Below, piece by piece: positions 48,555 through 57,048 of a stretch of 64,000 nucleotides of DNA. Source of the DNA: Candidatus Borrarchaeum yapensis (GTDB taxonomy: Archaea > Asgardarchaeota > Sifarchaeia > Borrarchaeales > Borrarchaeaceae); the NCBI GenBank assembly GCA_016840515.1, contig JAEOSF010000005.1, positions 1 to 64,000 of the forward strand, given 5' to 3'. The position numbers and the translations under genes were made by a program. Each line of letters opens with the position of its first letter. Positions within the stretch are counted from its first letter, which is position 1. The notes under the pieces were generated by a model. That model did not search any database. It was not told the origin of the DNA and saw only the letters and a program-made list of their open reading frames with translations.

Positions 48555-48650
48555 ATGAGGTGGTCGCACCTAAGGTAGGCATATCCTCCTAATGGATTTT
48601 TATAAAGTCTATCTCTCCTTGACTTGATCCTTGGGTATGCCTACCTTCAT
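48555..48650. other. Structured intergenic element: hairpin plus long inverted repeat
   Basis: In the 708-base gap 48201-48908, AGGTGGTCGCACCT forms a tight hairpin (48558-48571). Next to it the arms AAGGTAGGCATA (48572-48583) and TATGCCTACCTT (48636-48647) are perfect 12-base inverted repeats, 52 bases apart. An extended pairing of 15 has one mismatch. It could be a small RNA, a leader element or a protein-binding site. A separate anti-SD match GGAGGTGAT on the minus strand (48464-48472) is followed by no standard start codon. The remaining gap shows only A+T-rich spacer. Confidence 0.4.
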
Positions 48651-48908
48651 CGACTAAAGAGAGTACCATCTTCTTACATTTTGAAACAAATGACCCCTCA
48701 TCGTTATGGGAATTAACCATAAGGCATGTCTACAAAAAAAATAACAGTTTTTGAGTCCAGTTAATCAGTTTAGACTTTTGATATGTTGTTAATTAAATGA
48801 AGTAAATCAATTAGATTGAACAATACGGTTTGTGCGAAGACTGCTTCTATACAAGGTCTTTTATATAATAATGAAGAAAGGTAAAGCCGTTATTGAGGGA
48901 TACTTGCC

Positions 48909-49556
48909 TTGGTGGATCAATCGTTTAATAAGAAAGTAGCGCTTGTTTCGTGTGGTATAGTCGAAGAAGAGGTCAAAAGAGTTTTAAACGGTAAAATTGC
49001 CGTCTTACAACCATTCTCTATGGATTCTGCGTTACATATCTATCCCGAAATGCTTGCAAAAGAACTAAAGAATACCCTTGATAGACTTTCAGACACATTT
49101 AATTCTTTTATAATCGTTTATGGGCAATGCTATCCAAAAATGGACGACTTATTTGCACCTTACCTGGCCGAGAGGGTGAAGGCAAGTAATTGTGTGGAGA
49201 TGATACTCGGAAAAGAAGATTACAGCAGCGAACTACGAAGGGAACCTGGAACTTTCTTTCTCACTCCTGGCTGGTGCAAAATTTGGAGAAACATCTTCAT
49301 GGATCAACTTAAAGTTAATAGAAAATTCGAAAATGTGTTTTTTAAGAATTATCACAGAGCCTTATTTATTGACGTTGGCATTGCAACTGAAAAATACCGT
49401 ATTGAGGCGAAAGCCTTCTCAGAATATTTCTCTCTGCAATTTGAAGAGAAAAACACTGATCTTAAATACTTAAGAGGATTATTAGAAAATGCGTTTTTTA
49501 AGATCGAGGATAAGCTGCAGCATATTAAAAAGAATTTGAATTCTAGAGCGTCTTAA
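48909..49556 (+). CDS. DUF1638-family protein
   Basis: A 215-residue protein: VALVSCGIVEEEVKRVLN, SALHIYPEMLAKELK and FIIVYGQCYPKMDDL fit DUF1638, which is often encoded beside corrinoid-dependent methyltransferases in archaea and anaerobic bacteria. The conserved cysteines (CG, GQC, GWCKIW) suggest metal or corrinoid handling but no activity is established. TTG at 48909 follows GAGGGA at 48895-48900. It converges on the corrinoid-winged-helix gene. Confidence 0.7.
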   Translation: MVDQSFNKKVALVSCGIVEEEVKRVLNGKIAVLQPFSMDSALHIYPEMLAKELKNTLDRLSDTFNSFIIVYGQCYPKMDDLFAPYLAERVKASNCVEMILGKEDYSSELRREPGTFFLTPGWCKIWRNIFMDQLKVNRKFENVFFKNYHRALFIDVGIATEKYRIEAKAFSEYFSLQFEEKNTDLKYLRGLLENAFFKIEDKLQHIKKNLNSRAS

Positions 49557-49611
49557 TCTAAAAGCAAAAAAAAGGATTCAAATGTATTTCCGAAAAGATA
49601 GCCAAGTATGT

Positions 49612-50766
49612 CTAGTTATGTTTCTCTGCAAGCAAAGCTATCTGATTAATTATTGCGACAATTTTTCTACCCTTTTGAGTAATTAGATACTTTCCACGGT
49701 TCTTTTCTTGTCTAACTAATCCTTCCTCTTTTAGTTTTCCAATGTGGAATTGAAGATGACCACCTTTAACTAATATATTTTCTTCTATTTCAGAAAATTG
49801 TAAGGCTTCCTGCCAAAGTACCCTGAGAATCCTGAGACGTACTTTGTTGGACAAACTAGATAATATTTTGTGTATCTTTTCTTCTGAGTACATTATTTTA
49901 TCATTGTCTATAGACTCTTGCGAAACCAAAAAACGACTTTCATTTTCTTTCATTTCGTTGCTATTTAATACTCCAATAAACTCTTGAAAGTGTTTGACTT
50001 GCTCCGCTAATTGTTGAATCATTTTTCTGTTTTCGTCCATTTTCAGCATAATCAATTTTTGATTTTTATCTTGTGTCCCATAAGGTTGCTTTTTTATTCG
50101 AAGCAGTTCTTCAAGCAGGTCAACGGAAGCAAAAGCGTCTTTCGCATATCCGTCAGCCCCAATTTCGTCAGCATAGTTTTTTGAGACTGCTGCTCCACCT
50201 ATTATAAAAATTACTTTATCCCTAATCCCTACCTTCTTAAGTTCATTTATTATCTTTTTTTGAGCGCTTCTTGTACTTGACATAAATGCGGACGCACCTA
50301 TGATATTAGCATTTTCTTCTTTCGCCATTTTAGCGAATACGTGGGGCGATACATTCTTACCAAGATCAATGACTTCAAAATCATTTGCTCGAAGTAAGGC
50401 TGCAACAACATTTTTACCGATATCATGAGTGTCACCTTCAACAGTTCCAAGGAGAACCTTTCCTTTTTTTGTTTGCGTAAAATAAGAGGGGGTGTGCACG
50501 GTATTTGTTAATACATCAAGTGCTTCTTTAAGTGATTCCCCTGCCAAAATCACATCTGGTAGTTCGCATTCTCCTGTTTCGTACCTATCTGCGACTCTTT
50601 TAATACCTTCAATAAGGACAGTCATGACCGATTCAAATGGATTTGGAATTTTAGAATTTAATACATCCAATACATATTTACCAACGATGATATCGTTGCC
50701 ATCTATAACTGCTTGTTTCACCTTTTCTAAAAGGTCTTCTTTAAGTTTGAGGATTGAAGCATCCAT
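49612..50766 (-). CDS. Corrinoid-binding protein fused to a winged-helix DNA-binding domain
   Basis: About 384 residues. Residues ~1-90 are the helical B12-binding cap, and ~100-225 the Rossmann corrinoid domain with GTVEGDTHDIGKNVVAA (the D-X-H-X-X-G lower-ligand histidine near 114), IGASAFMSST and IIGGAAVS, as in MtbC/MttC carriers. A linker (~225-290) leads to an ArsR-like winged helix: LSNKVRLRILRVLWQ, GGHLQFHIGKLKEEGLVRQ. Carrier proteins end after the corrinoid domain. This fusion suggests a transcription regulator that reads corrinoid state or methylation, functionally like bacterial CarH but from a different HTH family. ATG 50766 follows AAGTGAT. Confidence 0.9.
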   Translation of the reverse strand: MDASILKLKEDLLEKVKQAVIDGNDIIVGKYVLDVLNSKIPNPFESVMTVLIEGIKRVADRYETGECELPDVILAGESLKEALDVLTNTVHTPSYFTQTKKGKVLLGTVEGDTHDIGKNVVAALLRANDFEVIDLGKNVSPHVFAKMAKEENANIIGASAFMSSTRSAQKKIINELKKVGIRDKVIFIIGGAAVSKNYADEIGADGYAKDAFASVDLLEELLRIKKQPYGTQDKNQKLIMLKMDENRKMIQQLAEQVKHFQEFIGVLNSNEMKENESRFLVSQESIDNDKIMYSEEKIHKILSSLSNKVRLRILRVLWQEALQFSEIEENILVKGGHLQFHIGKLKEEGLVRQEKNRGKYLITQKGRKIVAIINQIALLAEKHN

Positions 50767-50978
50767 TGATATCACTTGTTACTAATGGGTATACTAGGAA
50801 TGATTCTTGCAATCTATTCAAATTTTAAATTAATCAAGTAAGGGCAATATTATTAATTAATATTGAACTATTACTCTTTTATTATAAATTCTTTCATTAA
50901 ATAGCCTAAAAAATTAAAAAGAAGTTTGATATCGTCAATTTCTTAGAAACTAAATCTCATTGCCGTATTTTATGTTCT

Positions 50979-51190
50979 TGAGCTACTCGTGCTAAAGCCT
51001 TGAGGCTCCCTGCATCTCCGACAGACTTGATCCCATTGTGGGTTACGGAGGTCTTATCTCCGCAGGCTTAACATCCCTACGCCCCGTAGGTACTCATAGA
51101 CTTTAGTACCAACACACTCTATAAACAGCACGCCATTCATCACCAGGCTGAAGTTGTGTCGCTTTCTTGCGTAGTTGCTTGTAAGCAAAG
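50979..51190 (-). mobile_element. Decayed IS200/IS605-like right end (reRNA scar)
   Basis: On the minus strand the segment reads ATGTTAAGCCTGCGGAGA, GACCTCCG, AATGGGATCAAGTC, GATGCAGGGAGCCTC, a hairpin, and GTAGCTCA. The order matches the right end of tnpB transposons (AAGCCxGCxGAGG, GATGCAGGxAGCxxC, hairpin, TAGCTCA). It has stems such as CGGAG/CTCCG. A short upstream peptide (YKQLRKKATQLQPGDEW) may be a relic of coding sequence. No transposase survives. The family differs from copies A and B. Confidence 0.5.
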
Positions 51191-51197
51191 ATGGTTG

Positions 51198-51542
51198 TTA
51201 TAGATCATAATCAACTTCAAAGTATGGCATAGAAAAGTAGCTAAATTTTGTATTACATCTACTACATAGGCGATATATTACACCATATCCCCCCGCTGCG
51301 TCGCGTGTTGGTGGTCTAGTATTATCTTCTTTTGTGCTAAGAGATCCACATTTTGGACATATATCATCTAATATTTTTTTGGCATTATGGATAAGTCCTA
51401 ATTGGCACTCCATTAATTTATCTTCCAAGATCTCTCTTACTGGACGTAGTTCCTTTCTGCTTTCTAGTAATTCTTCGAATATTTCGATTTCTTCTTGTGA
51501 GAAAGTGATTTTTATTTCCAATGATTTCTTGGGGTGATCCAT
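51198..51542 (-). CDS. Zinc-ribbon protein of unknown function, copy 1
   Basis: A 114-residue protein. The N-terminal half is charged and helical (SQEEIEIFEELLESRKELRP, VREILEDKLMEC). The C-terminal half has CPKCGS and LCSRCNTKF, two Cys pairs ~35 residues apart, forming a zinc ribbon. It is a paralogue of the next gene, 24 bases away. Helical domain plus zinc ribbon suggests a small nucleic-acid or protein adaptor; nothing more can be said. Confidence 0.65.
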   Translation of the reverse strand: MDHPKKSLEIKITFSQEEIEIFEELLESRKELRPVREILEDKLMECQLGLIHNAKKILDDICPKCGSLSTKEDNTRPPTRDAAGGYGVIYRLCSRCNTKFSYFSMPYFEVDYDL

Positions 51543-51566
51543 TGTAGATCTAAATCCTTTAATCTA

Positions 51567-51887
51567 TTACCAAGATGGATCATCACACTCAAAAGGATTC
51601 CAAATGATACTGAATTTATTATCACAGTTTTTACATTTTCGAAATATTATCGATCTTCCATTCATATCATCAATTGAGTTTCGATCCATATCTTGCACTG
51701 TCTCGATTGATCCGCATTTTAGACAAACCTCACTTAATTTTGAGTGTGCACTAAATACTAGACCGATCTTATACGCATGGAGTTTTTCCTCTAAAATTTC
51801 TTTTATAGGGCGGTGATCATTCTTGGTCTTTAACAATTTTCTTATTACATTGAGGTCGTCTTCTGAAAAACTTATGGCGATCTCCAT
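51567..51887 (-). CDS. Zinc-ribbon protein of unknown function, copy 2
   Basis: A 106-residue paralogue: ISFSEDDLNVIRKLLKTKND, HRPIKEILEEKLHAYKIGL, then CLKCGS and KCKNCDNKFS. The shared HRP/LRP-hxEILExKL block and identical spacing show a tandem duplication. ATG 51887 is preferred (TGGGAAAG upstream) to 51908. Two adjacent copies upstream of the corrinoid regulator may share its operon. Confidence 0.65.
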   Translation of the reverse strand: MEIAISFSEDDLNVIRKLLKTKNDHRPIKEILEEKLHAYKIGLVFSAHSKLSEVCLKCGSIETVQDMDRNSIDDMNGRSIIFRKCKNCDNKFSIIWNPFECDDPSW

Positions 51888-52135
51888 CTTTCCCACTACA
51901 TGGCACATATAGCTCTTTATTTCATAAATCTTGTGTATTATTCATAACATAATGGACAAATAAAAAACTGTAATTTATTCATTATAAGCTTGCTTTTTAA
52001 TTCTTATCTGAATATAGCGTATTGTATAATAGAGAACAATTATATGGGAGAGATAGACAACCTCAATTTAGATTTAGTAATATTTTTTTATTATAAGATA
52101 GATGCACGCAGATTTCACTTACTGGAAGGGATACC

Positions 52136-53077
52136 TTGTTAAGATTTGAAAAGCCACAAAAAATATTTAAAATCGGCAATGTTGAGCTTGGAGGACAACC
52201 TGGAGAATTACCTACTGTATTGATTGGTAGCATCTTTTTTTATTTCGACAAAATCGTTGAAGATAAACATAAGGGCATTTTTAAGAAAAAAGAAGCAAAG
52301 CAATTAATCAATAAAGTAGATCATCTATCCTCCATAACAGGAAATCCGTATATAATTGATATAGAGGCAATTACAAATACTGCAATTGAAAAATACATAA
52401 ATTTTATTTCTGAAACAACTGAGGCACCCTTTTTTGTAAATAGCACAAATGTTCCAGTTAGACTTCATGGTATCAATTATGTAAATGAAATTGGCCTCAT
52501 CGATAGAGCAATCTATGCTTCTATAAATTTCACGGCAGAACAAAAGGAATTTGATGTGTTAACGCAGGCAAAAGTCGAGAATGTATTAGTTCAAGCTTTC
52601 AATCCTAAAAACCCATTTACTAAGGGAATGATGAAAATGATGCAAGAGGGCTTTGATGGAGAAGGACTGGTAGATAAAGTAATCAGGGTGGGACTAAAAA
52701 AACCCCTCCTTTTTGCAAATGTCTATGATGTGCCAAGTATTGGTGTTGGCAGTGAAACCGTCTATATGTTAAAAAAGGAGTTTGGGTTGCCAAGTGGGAC
52801 AGCCCCAGTAGGTGTCGTAGGAATTTGGGGAAAGACCGAAAAAGCTAAAGACATTTCTTCAAATATAAGTAGTATTTGTGGAGCAAACGCTGCTTCCTTC
52901 GCTAAACTCAAAGGATCTGATTTTATCCATTACGGCTCTTTGAAGAGGTCCGATAAAATTTTCCCAGCAGTTTCCATGATCGATGCGATAATAGCATATA
53001 ATGCAAACTTATCCGGAATCAAGCCAATGAATGTAACACCAGCTTTACGAGATTTTTTAGCAGCGTCAAAAGAATAG
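52136..53077 (+). CDS. MtrH-family methyltransferase, copy 1 (divergent)
   Basis: A 313-residue MtrH-like TIM-barrel protein. KIFKIGNVELGGQPGELPTV then LIGSIFFYFDKIVED is the family start, with DVPSIGVGSETVYMLKKEFG and IHYGSLKRSDKIFPAVSMID. MtrH transfers methyl between tetrahydromethanopterin and a corrinoid; stand-alone versions (MtoA type) pair with corrinoid carriers. This copy is the most diverged of three here: it lacks the NPCMIDVVGLSP stretch (NPYIIDIEAITN instead). TTG at 52136 follows GGAAGGG. Confidence 0.85.
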   Translation: MLRFEKPQKIFKIGNVELGGQPGELPTVLIGSIFFYFDKIVEDKHKGIFKKKEAKQLINKVDHLSSITGNPYIIDIEAITNTAIEKYINFISETTEAPFFVNSTNVPVRLHGINYVNEIGLIDRAIYASINFTAEQKEFDVLTQAKVENVLVQAFNPKNPFTKGMMKMMQEGFDGEGLVDKVIRVGLKKPLLFANVYDVPSIGVGSETVYMLKKEFGLPSGTAPVGVVGIWGKTEKAKDISSNISSICGANAASFAKLKGSDFIHYGSLKRSDKIFPAVSMIDAIIAYNANLSGIKPMNVTPALRDFLAASKE

Positions 53078-53097
53078 TCTTTCTCTAAGCGTCCAAA

Positions 53098-54292
53098 TTA
53101 ATAAAAACTTCTGTTTTCCGTTCCTAAAATTAAGAAAACAACTCCTCCTGCTACTATTAAAATGCTTCCAATGACGAAGACAATCCAAGGAGCATAAGCT
53201 TCCCATATCCAACCAGCAAACAATACTCCAATTCCAAAACTGATATTCTAAAGTGTACTCCATACTCCATAAACATGTCCTCTTTTCTCTGGAACTGAAA
53301 CTTCCAGAATTATAGAATTATCTGCTACGCTATAAAATGCAGCAACTACTCCATTAAAGATTATCAGGATGATGAGTTCAAAAAGTGATGAAAATATAGC
53401 AAATAAGAATGTTGCAATTGCACTTCCAAAACTACCTATAAGCAGTAATTTTTTTCGCCCAAATTTGTCTACAATGTATCCTGCAAAAGGATTTGTAATT
53501 GTAATTGTCCAACCAGAATAGAACCAACAATTCCAATCCATAATAAATTCAGATTATAATGAATGAGAAGATGTAAAGCTCGAAATCCAATTAAACTTGC
53601 GCTTCCTAATGCTGCAACAAAGTCGGCCATTATAATTGCACAAATGATTCTTTTGTCTACTCCACTACTATAAAAATCTCTCAATCTCGTTATCCATCTT
53701 GAATGTGTTTTATTCATTATTTCATCTAATTGTAAAGTCTCTTTCAGAAATAAACCTACGAAAAGACTTGTCGCTAGTGTTAAAAATCCACTTAGAATAA
53801 ATAAAAATGATAATCAGAAATAGAAAGCCAATATACCGCCAAATAATGAGCCTAAAGCATCTCCTAACCCCCAAGATGCTGATTCAAAACCAACAAATGT
53901 TCCCCTTTCCTCAGATTGTGTAATATCTGAAACTGATATTAGACTTGCTGCGATAAACGCACCTGAGCCAATCCCTCTGATTATAGAAAAAGATGAAAAT
54001 AGATAGATATTCTGGACAGCGTCATGAGGATAGCTGACATCCCTAGGATAAGTAAACCTGAAATATTAATTCTAAATCGTCCTATTTTATCAATCAAATA
54101 ACCAATGGGGATTCGCCAAATTGCATTGGCAAACCATAAAAATGCAGATAATATTCCTATCACAAATGCCGAAGGAACTATTTCCTCAAATACTAGGATA
54201 GGTATAAAGTTAGTTATCATTCCAATGGCAATAAAAGCTGAGAACGTTGATATAAGACTTATCCATGCCGACTTCAGACTTGATAAGGTCAA
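53098..54292 (-). pseudogene. MFS transporter pseudogene
   Basis: Fragments of one ~395-residue major-facilitator transporter in order: SAWISLISTFSAFIAIGMIT and IGYLIDKIGRFRIN (N-terminal half), FSIIRGIGSGAFIAASLISV, a central loop, FAGYIVDKFGRKKLLLIGSF, and ISFGIGVLFAGWIWEAYAPW to the stop at 53098. The frame is broken by a shift near 53985-53995, TGA at 53814-53816, a shift near 53510, and TAG at 53248-53250. DKxGR loops identify MFS. The decay looks recent because the sequence between lesions is intact. The lost substrate is unknown. Confidence 0.85.
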
Positions 54293-54381
54293 ATGATTCC
54301 CTTAAAATATTATTTTAAAACTATTAAAATATCTTTAATAATGAAGTAGCATCCTTTGAGGTGCAGAATTTTGAACTATTT

Positions 54382-56121
54382 TTAAAAAACTGTATATTTT
54401 TGCTTATAATCTTTAAATTCTGGCAAATGCTCAGCAGACAAAAAGCCAGGTAATTGCATGGCTCTTCCAGATGCATTCTCGGGGATTTCTTCTTTCCTTT
54501 CCTTTTTAAGATTCAGCATATCATCAATTCTTAAAATTGATATGGCCGTCTCACACGCGCCTTTGAGTATTGTTTTACTAATTTCTAACGGCGTAATAAT
54601 ACCTACGTTCATCATATTGGAAATTTTCCTAGTAAATGCATCATATCCATACCATATGTTGTTAGATTTTTGATGTTCCTTTGTAAGTGAAGGTAAAACA
54701 TCATAAGGATTTAATCCAGTATTCCTCACTAATTCCCTTGGAATACAAAGCATAGCATTTGCAAAAGCTTGAATAGCAAACTGTTCCTTCCCACCAAATC
54801 CTCGTGAAAACATAGTTAGTCGTTTTTTCAATTCAGCCTCTATAGCGCCACCACCAGCAACTATCTTATTACACTTGAAAAGGCTAGCTTTAGCATGAAG
54901 TGCATCAAGTACTGCTCTTTCGGCATCTTCCATTATTTCACTTGAAATACCCCTAATTATTATACTAGCTGCTCGCGGGTTTTTGCACCCCTCAAGAATA
55001 ATCATTTTGCTATCGCCAAATTCCCTCTCCTCTGCCAAATCGGCATACCCTAAATCCTTTTCCTCTAACTCGTCAATTCTTGCGAGATTTGCACCACATG
55101 CCCTAGCAACCCTTGTTATATGTTTATCCTTAGCTGCCCATCTGTACAGTGTTATCGTCATAATTCCAGTTCTTGCCAGAAGATCTCCAATCATCTCATC
55201 TATACGTTTTTCACAAAAAACAACATTTGCGCCTGCATTTTTTATCTTATTGACCCATCCCCGAAATAATTGTGGCTTCGCTTCTATGAATGGTTTGATT
55301 AAATCAATATCGTCCATAACAATCTTTCCCCGAACTGTAGGGGGATGATGGTCTAGTTTAGAAAACTCCAAAGGACTTCTAAGTACTGCAATCTTTGCAT
55401 GTTTTATTCGCTTTGGCATATCTGGATGAATTCTTCGTTCATCCATAACCATTCCACGGACAGATATTGAATCATTAATAGAACCGCCTGGTTTTTGGAT
55501 GAAGTGAACAAGATTAATATTCGCAATCCAATTTGTTTCTCTTTTATCTCTGATCTTATCGAAAACATCAAGAGTGATATCTGATAATATAGAACTAGCT
55601 TTTGTTCCCAATTTAGTGGACAGTGTAGTATAGGCTACTTTTTTGAGCACCTCTCTATCATTATACTCTATTTCTTCTGCAATCTCGTCCAAAATACTAA
55701 GTGTCTTTTTCAATGCCCTATTATATCCCTTAATAATAACTGAAGGATGAATTCTTTCATCTAGCAGTTTCTCTGCACGCTCTAGAAGCGCACTTGCTAA
55801 TACAACAGTCGAAATAGATCCATCTCCCACAACGTCTTTCTGAGTAGTTGCTAATTTAATCAGAATATTTGCTATGGGATGCCATAAACTCATTTTTTCG
55901 AGCATGGATGCCCCGTCACCAGAGACCTTATAGTATTTCATACTATCCACAAGAAACTTTTTTGAACCAAAAGGACCCAAGCTTTTCGCAATAATAGTTC
56001 TAATCACTTTTGCTACTGATATATTACTCCTCACTAACTCTGAGCCCTTTAATTGACTAACTCCTTCTCGAATCGTTGGATAAGTCACCATTGCCGCATT
56101 TTCGGATGTTATCTGCCTCAC
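54382..56121 (-). CDS. Divergent group II chaperonin (thermosome-like)
   Basis: A 579-residue Cpn60/TCP-1 protein, somewhat longer than a standard thermosome subunit. KSLGPFGSKKFLVDS corresponds to the LGPKGMDKMLVD nucleotide loop. The usual TNDGATIL is SGDGASML (68-73), and GDGTTTA is GDGSIST (99-105), changing nucleotide-contact residues while the aspartates stay. VAGGGAIEAELKKRL and NTGLNPYDVL remain. It also ends without the usual Gly-Met-rich tail. It may be a specialised or regulatory chaperonin subunit. Confidence 0.88.
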   Translation of the reverse strand: MRQITSENAAMVTYPTIREGVSQLKGSELVRSNISVAKVIRTIIAKSLGPFGSKKFLVDSMKYYKVSGDGASMLEKMSLWHPIANILIKLATTQKDVVGDGSISTVVLASALLERAEKLLDERIHPSVIIKGYNRALKKTLSILDEIAEEIEYNDREVLKKVAYTTLSTKLGTKASSILSDITLDVFDKIRDKRETNWIANINLVHFIQKPGGSINDSISVRGMVMDERRIHPDMPKRIKHAKIAVLRSPLEFSKLDHHPPTVRGKIVMDDIDLIKPFIEAKPQLFRGWVNKIKNAGANVVFCEKRIDEMIGDLLARTGIMTITLYRWAAKDKHITRVARACGANLARIDELEEKDLGYADLAEEREFGDSKMIILEGCKNPRAASIIIRGISSEIMEDAERAVLDALHAKASLFKCNKIVAGGGAIEAELKKRLTMFSRGFGGKEQFAIQAFANAMLCIPRELVRNTGLNPYDVLPSLTKEHQKSNNIWYGYDAFTRKISNMMNVGIITPLEISKTILKGACETAISILRIDDMLNLKKERKEEIPENASGRAMQLPGFLSAEHLPEFKDYKQKYTVF

Positions 56122-56482
56122 CTATTTGGTTTTTAATCGAAATGTATATATTGTTATCTTAGCAAAGGAAAATAGCCTTTTTCTTAGTCTTTCACGTCTT
56201 TTTAGAAATATGAAACCAGCCCAGACATTCCAAAATCTTTCTAATAATCTTGCTTTCCATGATAATGATTACTTTGAATGCTACCATAATGTTGTTTAAC
56301 ATATTATTCAACTGACATCTTGAACCGGTACTGTCAATAGGTCTCCAGAATTGCTACGTCTAAGGTTTTTTGACTCAATTTATCAATCCATGAAGGAATG
56401 ATTCACTTGTCTTAATTTAAATTAAAAAAACACTTTAGACTTATTATTTGCAGAGCAAGAATTCATCCCACTATTGGGGATT
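56122..56482. other. Gene-free gap
   Basis: A 361-base A+T-rich gap between the CBS gene and the chaperonin gene, both on the minus strand. I see no coding frame, tRNA or repeat. It should hold the chaperonin promoter on the minus strand. Confidence 0.4.
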
Positions 56483-56938
56483 TTATTCATTCTCTCTTTT
56501 TTTCATCGAAAGTACACAATTACGAAATTGCTCATATTGTTTTTTCGAAATTATGCCAATTAATGCACCTTCATCATCGACTACACCAAGTCTGTTTATC
56601 TCGTTCTTTTCAAAATGACTCGCAACATCTTTGACTTTATCGCTTGAAAATACAGATGATACCGGTGATGACATGACATCTTTTACAATAACTTCGCAAG
56701 GATTATGTCCTTCTGAAATTAACGCAAATATTGCTTTACTAGTAACAATGCCAACCGGTTTATTACCTTCTGCAACAAGAATGGTGTCAATCCCGTGATT
56801 TATCATTAATTCTGCAACCTTGCATAAGGTTTCTTCAGGAGCGCATGTAACCAAATCTATAACCATATCTACTGCTAAAGGCTCGATTCTAACTACTTTT
56901 TCTTCGTTTTCTTCTCCTCTTATATCTTCGAAACTCAT
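56483..56938 (-). CDS. CBS-domain-pair protein
   Basis: A 151-residue protein made of two CBS domains: VDMVIDLVTCAPEETLCKVA with GIDTILVAEGNKPVGIVTSK, and VKDVMSSPVSSVFSSDKVKD with INRLGVVDDEGALIGIISKK. Such pairs bind adenosine nucleotides or S-adenosylmethionine and regulate partners. It follows the UroD/corrinoid pair on the same strand after ~110 bases, so it may sense energy or SAM for methyl transfer. ATG 56938 is preferred because GGTGA precedes it. Confidence 0.88.
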   Translation of the reverse strand: MSFEDIRGEENEEKVVRIEPLAVDMVIDLVTCAPEETLCKVAELMINHGIDTILVAEGNKPVGIVTSKAIFALISEGHNPCEVIVKDVMSSPVSSVFSSDKVKDVASHFEKNEINRLGVVDDEGALIGIISKKQYEQFRNCVLSMKKRENE

Positions 56939-57048
56939 TTTTTTCACCAAATTACAGTTAAGATAATTTATTTTTGCTAAAGTGATCTAAGAAATAGAAC
57001 ATATATCTGTTTTAAAAATAAAAAAAAAGGGGTACTAGGTCAAACCTT

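Noticed and set aside
53248..53250. TAG in the MFS gene as a pyrrolysine codon
   Set aside because: Other lesions (TGA and two frameshifts) show that the gene is decayed.
56122..56482. Possible small gene in the chaperonin-CBS gap
   Set aside because: All frames are short and interrupted, with no ribosome site.
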